Shown here: positions 56,494-64,000 of the stretch, one piece after another
Numbering within the stretch: position 1 is the first letter of the stretch
How the letters are laid out: each line of letters begins with the position of its first letter
Origin: Phycisphaerales bacterium
GTDB taxonomy: Bacteria > Planctomycetota > Phycisphaerae > Phycisphaerales > UBA1924
Assembly: GCA_007693785.1 (NCBI GenBank)
Contig: RECY01000023.1
Coordinates: 124,001-188,000 of the forward strand
DNA length: 64,000 nucleotides
Direction: 5' to 3'
Position numbers and translations under genes: made by a program
The notes under the pieces: generated by a model
Database searches by the model: none
What the model was told of the DNA's origin: nothing
Seen by the model: the letters and a program-made list of their open reading frames with translations, nothing else

Positions 56494-57327
56494 TCAGTCC
56501 CCGCCGCGGAGCTTGGCGAGCAGACGCAAGATCTCGATGTACAGCCAGACGAGCGTCACGAGCAGTCCCGCCCCGGCGTACCACTCCATGTACTTCGGCA
56601 GCCGCTGCTGCGCCCCGGCCTCGATGAACTGGAAATCCAGGATCAGGAACAGGCTCGCCAGCCCGACCAGCAGCAGGCTGAACCCGATGCCTAGCGGCGA
56701 GCTGTCGGCGTACAGGTTCGGGAGCCCCAGATTGAAGAACCCGTTCCCCACAATCAACGCCAGCATGTAGAGCAAGACCGCGCCGAGGGCGCACATCATG
56801 ATCTTCGCCATCATCCCGCCGATGCGGACCAGCCCCGTCGCGTACGCCATCAGCAAGCCCGCGAGCACGCCGAAGGTCAGCAGCACGGCCTGGAAGATCA
56901 TCCCCGTCGCTTCGGGGTTGACCGCCGCCCCGCTCTCGCTCGGCCCCAGCCAGCGGGCCGCGATGAAGATGCTGAACCCCGAGACGTACACGCCCTGCAA
57001 AATCGCGTAAACCGGCGCAAGGAACGGGCTCAGCTTGTGCACAAAGCTCATGCCGAGGAAGACCAGCAGCCCGACCAGGGCCGCCCCGATGCTGATCCCG
57101 ATCAGCCCGCCGAAGTTGCCGTTGTTCGCCATGCCCGAGAGCGGCGTCCAGGCCACGACGGCCGTCGAGATGCACAGCCCGACGAGGATCGCCGTCGCCG
57201 TCACCGTCCCGTTGATCGTCATGACCCTCGCCGGCGCGTCGAGCGTCCGCCCGTCGCCCGAGGCCAGGTCGTCCCAACGCTGCGGGTTCTCAAAACCCCG
57301 GAGCGCGGGGTTCGCGGTTCGAATCAT
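56494..57327 (-). CDS. Bax inhibitor-1 / YccA family membrane protein
   Basis: 277 residues from ATG 57327, preceded by GAGGAGG at good spacing. Seven membrane helices: TINGTVTATAILVGLCIST, GLIGISIGAALVGLLVFLGM and others. The family signature regions are present: APVYAILQGVYVSGFSIF in the middle and LASLFLILDFQFIEAGAQQR near the end with its conserved Asp. Members are pH-sensitive Ca2+ leak channels or protease-associated (FtsH-linked) proteins; which applies here is unknown. An extended -10 promoter lies about 110 bases upstream. Confidence 0.9.
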   Translation of the reverse strand: MIRTANPALRGFENPQRWDDLASGDGRTLDAPARVMTINGTVTATAILVGLCISTAVVAWTPLSGMANNGNFGGLIGISIGAALVGLLVFLGMSFVHKLSPFLAPVYAILQGVYVSGFSIFIAARWLGPSESGAAVNPEATGMIFQAVLLTFGVLAGLLMAYATGLVRIGGMMAKIMMCALGAVLLYMLALIVGNGFFNLGLPNLYADSSPLGIGFSLLLVGLASLFLILDFQFIEAGAQQRLPKYMEWYAGAGLLVTLVWLYIEILRLLAKLRGGD

Positions 57328-57651
57328 CTGCGGACCTCCTCTAAACACAACTGCAGACCGCCCCGAACGCGGACGACCCACGCACCATTCTCGCGGCACC
57401 ATCGCCCGACGCCCGCGGCTTCTGCAGAATCAGCAAACATCATACCAACACGCAGGGGCCGAGCCGCACTCGGGGCGTATCGTTTCCCGCCGTCGCGGCC
57501 CTCGCCCGCCCGGGCGTCCCACACTTCTCCCGCGACCGGGTGAAACCCACGACCCGCTCGCCCCAACACACACCCTGCCGCACCTGCCGCGCGACAGCCC
57601 CCATGCCCCGCGCCCTACCAACCGGCTTCGGGCGCCCCTCGGAGATCGACC
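57328..57651. other. Divergent intergenic region, BI-1 gene / efflux operon
   Basis: 324 bases. It contains the minus-strand promoter listed next. No clear promoter was recognised for the efflux operon on the plus strand, and no small gene is seen. Confidence 0.4.
57439..57447 (-). promoter_or_regulatory. Extended -10 promoter for the BI-1 gene
   Basis: On the minus strand TGG-TATGAT (57447-57439) is an extended -10 element. No -35 match. Transcription from about 57432 would give a 105-base leader with a Shine-Dalgarno. Confidence 0.45.
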
Positions 57652-58974
57652 GTGCGAAAGTGGCTCATCGGGATCGTGCTGCTGGTGCTCGTGCTCGGGG
57701 GCCTCGTGCTCGGGGGGGTGATGCTCCGGGGCGCGGGCGCGTCCGACGCCACCGAAGCCGGCGCCGGCGGGTGGTCGCGCCTGACAAGCCGCCAGCCCGG
57801 CACCACCGAGGTCATGCTGCGCGAGGCCGTCACGGGCGACCTGGCGCGGACCGTCGCCGCCCCGGGCTCGATCGAGCCGCGGACCAACGTCGCGATCTCG
57901 GCCCAGGTCTCGGCGCGGATCATCGCCCTCCCCTTCCGCGAGGGAGACACCGTCGAAGCCGGCGACGTGATGGTGCGTCTGGACGCGCGCGACCTGGCCG
58001 CCGCCCTCGCCTCGGCCGAGGCCCAGCTCAAGAGCGAAGAGGCCCGCCTCGACGGCGCCCGCGCCGGGTTCATCCGCGCCCAGGCCGCCTTCGGGCGCGC
58101 CCGCGAACTCTTCGACTCCAAAGACATCGCCAAGGCGGACCTGGACATGGCCGAAGCCGAGTATCTCTCGGCCCGCAGCCAGCTCGGCATGGCCGAGCAG
58201 GGCATCGAGATCGCCAAAGCCGCCATCGCCCAACGCGAGAAGGACCTCGACAACGCCATCATCACCAGCCCTATTGCCGGCACCATCACCAACCTCAACA
58301 CCGAGGTCGGCGAGACCGTCATCGTCGGCACCACCAACAACCCCGGCTCGATCATCATGGAGATCGCCGACCTCGGCGTCATGCTCCTCAAAGCCCAGGT
58401 GGACGAGACCAACATGGCCGCCGTCGAGCCCGGGCAACGCGCCCGCGTCTACATCAACGCCTACCCCGACATCACCTTCGAAGGCCACGTCCAACGCATC
58501 GGGCTCAAGCGCCAGGTCGCTCAGGACGGCGTCGGCTACTTCGACACCGAGATCCTCCTCGAACCCCACGACGACGCGCCGATCCTCCGATCCGGGCTGA
58601 CCGCCAACACCGAGATCGAGGTCGAACGCCTGTTCGACGTCGTCAAGGTCCCCAGCCAGGCCGTGCTCGATCGGCGCATCGACGAACTCCCGCGCGAGGT
58701 CGTGGACGCGAGCCCGCACGCCGACGCGGCCCGCACCTTCGCCCGCGTCGTCTTCGTGATGACCGACGCCGGCGAGGCCCACGCCCGCCCGGTCCGCACC
58801 GGCCCGAGCGATCTGACCGAGACCGCGATCCTCGCAGGGCTGGAGGCGGGCGAACGCGTCGTCGTCGGGCCCTTCCGAGAGCTGGTCAACCTCAAGCACG
58901 GGCAAAAACTCAGAGACCGCGACGCGCCGAAGCCCACCGCAACCAGCGACGACGCGTCCCACACGCCCGGATAA
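57652..58974 (+). CDS. MacA-like periplasmic adaptor of a tripartite efflux system
   Basis: 440 residues, GTG start at 57652. An N-terminal membrane anchor (WLIGIVLLVLVLGGLVLGGV), then the barrel-sandwich halves (VAAPGSIEPRTNVAISAQVS with IIALPFREGDTVEAGDVMVR, and ITSPIAGTITNLNTEVGETV) around a helical hairpin of about 100 residues (LASAEAQLKSEEARL). The beta-barrel (QVDETNMAAVEPGQRARVYI) and a membrane-proximal domain follow. It should link the inner-membrane ABC pump with the TolC-like protein encoded downstream. The next gene starts ten bases after its stop. Confidence 0.92.
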   Translation: MRKWLIGIVLLVLVLGGLVLGGVMLRGAGASDATEAGAGGWSRLTSRQPGTTEVMLREAVTGDLARTVAAPGSIEPRTNVAISAQVSARIIALPFREGDTVEAGDVMVRLDARDLAAALASAEAQLKSEEARLDGARAGFIRAQAAFGRARELFDSKDIAKADLDMAEAEYLSARSQLGMAEQGIEIAKAAIAQREKDLDNAIITSPIAGTITNLNTEVGETVIVGTTNNPGSIIMEIADLGVMLLKAQVDETNMAAVEPGQRARVYINAYPDITFEGHVQRIGLKRQVAQDGVGYFDTEILLEPHDDAPILRSGLTANTEIEVERLFDVVKVPSQAVLDRRIDELPREVVDASPHADAARTFARVVFVMTDAGEAHARPVRTGPSDLTETAILAGLEAGERVVVGPFRELVNLKHGQKLRDRDAPKPTATSDDASHTPG

Positions 58975-58984
58975 ACCGCACGCC

Positions 58985-59799
58985 GTGACCATCCGCATCC
59001 GCCAACTCGAAAAGACCTACAAGGTCGGCGTCGAAAAGGTCCACGCCCTCCGCGGCATCGACCTCGACGTCGAGCGCAACGAGTTCGTCGCGATCATGGG
59101 CGCCTCCGGCTCCGGCAAGTCCACCCTCATGAACATCCTCGGCTGCCTCGACAAGCCGACCGCCGGCAGCTACGAGCTCAACGACCACCCCACGCACAAA
59201 ATGGGCGCGGCCCGACTCGCCAAAGTCCGCAACCGCGAGATCGGGTTCATCTTCCAGTCCTTCGAGCTGCTGCCGAGGCAGTCCTCGCTGCGGAACGTGA
59301 TGCTCCCGATGCTCTACTCGCCGGCGCACATGTTCAGCGCCCGGCGCCGAGCCAAGGCCGCCCTCGACCGCGTCGGGCTCGCCGACCGCGCCGGGCACCG
59401 CCCCAACCAGCTCTCGGGCGGGCAGCGCCAGCGCGTCGCGATCGCCCGGGCGCTGGTCAACGAACCCGCGATCCTGCTGGCCGACGAGCCGACGGGCAAC
59501 CTCGACAGCAAGACGACCGACGAGATCATCGCCCTGTTCAAGCAGCTCCACGCCGAGGGGCAGACGATCGTGATCGTGACGCACGAGGAGGACGTCGCCG
59601 GGCACGCCGAACGGATCGTGCGCCTGCGCGACGGCGAGATCCTGAGCGACGAGCGGACCGCCGACGACCCGATCCACCGGGACTGGCTGGAGCGCGTGGC
59701 GCGGACGAACGAGACCGCCAAGGCCGTGCGCGAGGACAAGGCCGCCCTCGCCGCCCGAGCCGCCGGGGAGACCGCGAACCGCGGCGCGGAGGCCGCCCC

Positions 59800-59803
<4 letters not shown>
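58985..59803 (+). CDS. MacB/LolD-type ABC transporter ATPase
   Basis: 272 residues, GTG start at 58985. A complete nucleotide-binding domain: Walker [10 protein letters not shown] (39-47), Q-loop [15 protein letters not shown], signature [17 protein letters not shown], Walker [14 protein letters not shown] and H-loop [10 protein letters not shown]. An extra Ala/Glu-rich tail of about 45 residues ([20 protein letters not shown]) is unusual for this family. It powers the permease encoded next, whose start overlaps its stop (GTGA). Confidence 0.94.
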
Positions 59804-61041
<1,238 letters not shown>

Positions 61042-61049
61042 ACACCGCC

Positions 61050-62879
61050 ATGACCGAGGGGGACCGCACGACCATGCCGCGCCACAGATCATCACCCCGC
61101 GCCGCCGGCGCGTTGCTGCTCGCCGCCTGCGCGCTCCCCGCCTGCTCCGCCAACCCGCTCGCCTCCAGCGACCGCGACTACGGTCGACGCATCGCCGCCC
61201 CCGAGCGCACGCGCGAGATCGACGCCTTCCGACCCGAGGACTTCCTGACCCGCCCCACGCGCACGCTCGACGAGGCCGCCGCCGAGGCCGATGCGCTCCG
61301 CACCCGCGCGCCGCTCTTCGACGACCGCGCCCGAGTGGAGCTGGCGATCGAGGACGTCCGGGCCGCGGCCCTCAGCAACAACCTCGACCTCCGCGTCGCG
61401 CTCGTCGCCCCCGCGATCGCCCGCGCCCGCCTCTCCGAAGAAGAAGCCGCGTTCGAGGCCACCTTCACCACCGACTTCCGCTGGACCGAGACCGACGCCG
61501 CCACCGCGACGGATCTCGCCAGCGCCCAGGCCCGCGTCCAGCGCCTCGTCCCCGCGATCGACGTCCCCCTCCGCACCGGCGGCACCGCCCGCGTCGCCCT
61601 GCCCATGAGCCGTAGCAGCGACAACAACCAGTTCCGCACGCTCAACCCCGCCTATACCACCGACCTCGAGTTCTCCATCAGCCACCAACTCCTCCGCGGG
61701 GCCGGGCGTCGCGCCAACACGCACGCGATCCGCGTCGCCGCCTACGACCGGCGCGCCACGCTCGCGCAGACCAAGGTCGAAGCGATCCGTCAGCTCGCCA
61801 ACACCGACCGCGCCTATTGGCGACTCTTCCGCGCCCGTGCCGAGCTCGACGTCGCCCAGCAGCAGCTCGAACTCGCGCAGTCGCAGCTCGAACGCGCCGA
61901 GCGCCAGGCGAACGCGGGCGCGGTGCCGGAGATCGAGGTCATCCGCGCCCAGGCCGGCGTCGCCTCACGCCTCGAGGGCATCTTCATCGCCCACGCCGAC
62001 GTGCTCCGCACGCAACGCGAGCTCAAACGCCTGATCAACGCGCCGGAGCTCGACATCGGCGGGCAAGCGGCCCTGGTCACCACGACCGACCCGGAGCCCG
62101 TCGAACTCCTCTTCGACGCCGAGGGCCTCGCCGCGGCCGCGCTCGAGCGCCGCATGGAGCTGCTCGAGCTCGAGCTCCGCCTCGCGCAGGACGCCAGCAC
62201 CATCGAGTTCACCGAGAACCAGGCCCTGCCGCTGCTCACCGCCGACTACACCTACCGCATCAACGGCCTCGGCGGCACGCTCGGCGACAGCTTCGAGCTC
62301 ATGAGCGACCGCGACTTCACCGACTGGGAGCTCGGCCTGCGCGCCCAGATCCCCATCGGCAACGAGGCCGCCAAGAGCCGCGTCCGCGCCGCCATCCTCA
62401 CACGCCTCCAACGACTCCGCACGCAGCAGGCCCGCCAAGTCGCCATCCGCCAAGAGGTCTACGACGCCGTCGATCAGACGCGCTCCACCTGGCAACGCGT
62501 CCTCGCCGCCCGCCAGAGCGTCGTGCTCAACACGCGCGCCTTCGAAGCCGAGCAACGACAGTTCGGCGTCGGGCGCGCCACCAGCAACGACGTCCTCGAA
62601 GCCGCCGCCGCCCTCGCCGACGCGCAGGTCGCCGAGATCCGCGCCATCACCGACTACCAGCTCGCCAAGATCGACCTCGCCGTCGCCACCGGCATGCTCC
62701 TCGGCGCCGCCGGCGTCCGCTTTGACGAGGAAACCTACGAACCCGCAAACTTTCAAGCCGCCAAAGACGCACCCCCGAGCGACAAGCCCGACGACCAACA
62801 ACCCGAACTGCTCGAGGCCACCACCAGCTTCATCAACGTCGCCCCCGAAGCCCCCAAGCCCGACCGCGGCCCGGAATAG
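61050..62879 (+). CDS. TolC-like outer-membrane efflux lipoprotein
   Basis: 609 residues from ATG 61050; ATG 61074 would begin closer to the signal. The signal peptide [14 protein letters not shown] ends in a lipobox LPAC, so it is lipid-anchored as in OprM. The body has the two-fold OEP pattern: [20 protein letters not shown] and long helices with [19 protein letters not shown] in the first half; [27 protein letters not shown] and [20 protein letters not shown] in the second. The Pro/Asp-rich tail is extra. It completes the operon with MacA and MacB-like proteins, nine bases after the permease stop. Confidence 0.9.
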   Translation: MTEGDRTTMPRHRSSPRAAGALLLAACALPACSANPLASSDRDYGRRIAAPERTREIDAFRPEDFLTRPTRTLDEAAAEADALRTRAPLFDDRARVELAIEDVRAAALSNNLDLRVALVAPAIARARLSEEEAAFEATFTTDFRWTETDAATATDLASAQARVQRLVPAIDVPLRTGGTARVALPMSRSSDNNQFRTLNPAYTTDLEFSISHQLLRGAGRRANTHAIRVAAYDRRATLAQTKVEAIRQLANTDRAYWRLFRARAELDVAQQQLELAQSQLERAERQANAGAVPEIEVIRAQAGVASRLEGIFIAHADVLRTQRELKRLINAPELDIGGQAALVTTTDPEPVELLFDAEGLAAAALERRMELLELELRLAQDASTIEFTENQALPLLTADYTYRINGLGGTLGDSFELMSDRDFTDWELGLRAQIPIGNEAAKSRVRAAILTRLQRLRTQQARQVAIRQEVYDAVDQTRSTWQRVLAARQSVVLNTRAFEAEQRQFGVGRATSNDVLEAAAALADAQVAEIRAITDYQLAKIDLAVATGMLLGAAGVRFDEETYEPANFQAAKDAPPSDKPDDQQPELLEATTSFINVAPEAPKPDRGPE

Positions 62880-62882
62880 CCC

Positions 62883-62935
62883 GCTCCCCCACCCCTGCGG
62901 GGGGGGAGCTGTCGGCGTAGCCGCCTGAGGGGGCC
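62883..62935. repeat. CTCCCCC...GGGGGAG palindromic repeat
   Basis: CTCCCCC-ACCCCTGCGGGG-GGGGAG followed by CTGTCGGCGTAGCCGCCTGAGGGGG. Related to the pair at 34200-34313. It sits between the convergent TolC-like and P-type ATPase genes and may also stop transcription. Confidence 0.6.
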
Positions 62936-62965
62936 GTCCCACCATTGCTCACAGCCGCCCCACGC

Positions 62966-64000
62966 TCAGCGCCCGCGCAGCAGCCGCAGCGCGTTCAGCA
63001 CCACCACGATCGTCGACCCCTCGTGCAGCAGCACCGCAACCCCCAGCGGCGCGATCCCCACTGCGCCCAGCGGGGCGATCAGCGCGATCACGACCAGCGC
63101 GATCGCCAGATTCTGACGCACCACCGCGTTCGACCGGCGGCTCAGCGTGTGCGCATCCGCCAAGCGGCGCAGGTCGTTGCCCATCAGCGCCACGTCGGCC
63201 GTTTCCACCGCCGCGTCCGCGCCTGCCGCGCCCATCGCGACGCCCACCGTGGCGCGGGCCAGCGCCGGCGCGTCGTTCACACCGTCACCGATCATCGCGA
63301 CCGAGCCGTGCTCGCGCAGCAACGCTTCCACCTCCCGCACCTTGTCCCCGGGGTGCAGCTCCGCACGCACACTGTCAACCCCCACCGCCTCGCCCACGCG
63401 CCGCGCCGGGCCCTCGCGATCGCCCGTCAGCATCACCAGCGTGCGCACGCCGCCGTCGCGCAGCCTCGCCACGGCCTCCGCCGCCGAGGGTCGCACCTCG
63501 TCACCCAGCGCGATCACCGCGACCGGCTCGCCCCCGACATGCACCACAGCCGTCGTGCGCCCCTCCCGCTCAGCACGTTCGACCGCCTCGCGCACGCCGA
63601 CGGGCCACGCCGACGCGTCCTCCCCCGCCCCCGCCCGCGCGATCTCCACACGCACGCCCTCCACCACGCCCGACGCCCCGCGCCCCGGCGTCTGCGCCAC
63701 CTCCGACGCCTCGGGCAACGACCCGAACCGTGCGCGCGCCTCCTCCGCGATCGCCTCAGCCAGCGGGTGCGTCACCCGTGCCTCCACCGCGCCCGCAAGG
63801 CGCAGCGCATCCTCAAACCCGGGCTCCGCGTACACCTCGTGCACGCTGGGTTTGCCCGCGGTCAGCGTCCCCGTCTTATCCAGCGCGATCGCGCGCACGC
63901 GCCCGAGCGATTCCAGGTGCGCCCCGCCCTTGAACAGCACGCCGAGCCGCGCCCCGCGCGCGACGCCGCACAGCACCGTCGCCGGCGTCCCGATCGCCAG
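62966..64000 (-). CDS. P1B-type heavy-metal ATPase (N-terminus beyond window edge)
   Basis: At least 344 residues; the gene continues past the right edge. Visible from the window edge: LAIGTPATVLCGVARGARLG (just after the expected CPC-type metal helix, which is outside), the phosphorylation motif ALDKTGTLTAGKP, the P1B His-Pro pair in VTHPLAEAIAEEA, TGDREGPARRVGEAVGVD, and the hinge MIGDGVNDAPALARATVGVA. The last helices end in PLGVAVLLHEGSTIVVVLNA, resembling the Zn/Cd/Co group (ZntA, CadA, CoaT) more than copper pumps. It would export divalent metals from the cytoplasm. The stop is at 62966. Confidence 0.93.
   Translation of the reverse strand: MAIGTPATVLCGVARGARLGVLFKGGAHLESLGRVRAIALDKTGTLTAGKPSVHEVYAEPGFEDALRLAGAVEARVTHPLAEAIAEEARARFGSLPEASEVAQTPGRGASGVVEGVRVEIARAGAGEDASAWPVGVREAVERAEREGRTTAVVHVGGEPVAVIALGDEVRPSAAEAVARLRDGGVRTLVMLTGDREGPARRVGEAVGVDSVRAELHPGDKVREVEALLREHGSVAMIGDGVNDAPALARATVGVAMGAAGADAAVETADVALMGNDLRRLADAHTLSRRSNAVVRQNLAIALVVIALIAPLGAVGIAPLGVAVLLHEGSTIVVVLNALRLLRGR

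Overview
The window reads as a piece of a high-GC chromosome from a Planctomycetota bacterium, most likely class Phycisphaerae. This is an inference from content: secreted proteins ending in a PEP-CTERM-like tail of the form PAPGA-hydrophobic-RRRR, a family of membrane proteins starting with a CPxCxYDLxGE...[11 protein letters not shown] zinc ribbon, a VWA plus amidotransferase-like membrane protein, dockerin and fibro-slime secreted proteins, and a histone-H1-like Lys/Arg/Thr-rich protein. Housekeeping genes dominate and no phage, transposase, plasmid or CRISPR locus is visible.

Layout. 1-5.9 kb (minus): a two-domain ABC permease, an NHL-repeat lipoprotein and a large VWA protein cut by the left edge, the last two coupled by a GTGA overlap. 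6.0-8.0 kb: accB-accC, separated by a long inverted repeat. 8.1-9.5 kb: a lipase-like hydrolase. 9.6-11.1 kb (minus): a small zinc-ribbon membrane protein and prfB (RF2), whose N-terminus needs a +1 frameshift at CTT TAA C. 11.3-15.2 kb: a secreted secretin-N-like protein, a short ECF-type sigma factor, an overlapping putative anti-sigma factor, a small membrane protein and a FolM-like reductase. 15.6-18.3 kb: a PEP-CTERM HAF-repeat protein and an unassigned conserved protein. 18.3-20.4 kb: YacL-like PIN/TRAM protein, SRP RNA and a PilZ-like protein. 20.5-25.9 kb: class II DAHP synthase, the histone-like protein and a PHP-glycosyltransferase fusion. 26.1-29.5 kb: AhpD-like protein, coaD, a metal-site-less MBL-fold protein and a zinc alcohol dehydrogenase. 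29.5-36.6 kb: a secreted unknown, guaB, an M20 amidohydrolase and a glycogen debranching enzyme. 36.6-41.1 kb: dockerin propeller protein, fibro-slime protein and a lipoprotein. 41.4-43.4 kb: tRNA-Arg(CCU) and a low-GC two-gene unit reading into it. 43.7-51.5 kb: ychF, a second PEP-CTERM protein, then speA-thiL-tsaE and ExbB-ExbD-ExbD. 51.5-57.3 kb (minus): NUDIX, glyA, three tandem zinc-ribbon membrane paralogues and a Bax-inhibitor-1 protein. 57.6-62.9 kb: a MacA-MacB-TolC efflux operon. The right edge cuts a P1B metal ATPase.

Several signals recur. Ten genes without a Shine-Dalgarno have a TANNNT box 5-8 bases before the start codon, which suggests leaderless transcripts. Paired inverted hairpins (REPIN-like) occur at 26.9 kb and 32.5-32.8 kb. 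Stop-start overlaps (ATGA or GTGA) mark coupled pairs at 2.94, 13.58, 48.00, 51.00 and 59.80 kb.

The observations most worth following are the prfB recoding site with UAA instead of the usual UGA, the TsaE protein carrying a degenerate YacG-like tail, the leaderless-promoter pattern, and the REPIN-like elements. All were read by eye without database searches, so family names rest on recognised motifs and functions are inferred from them.
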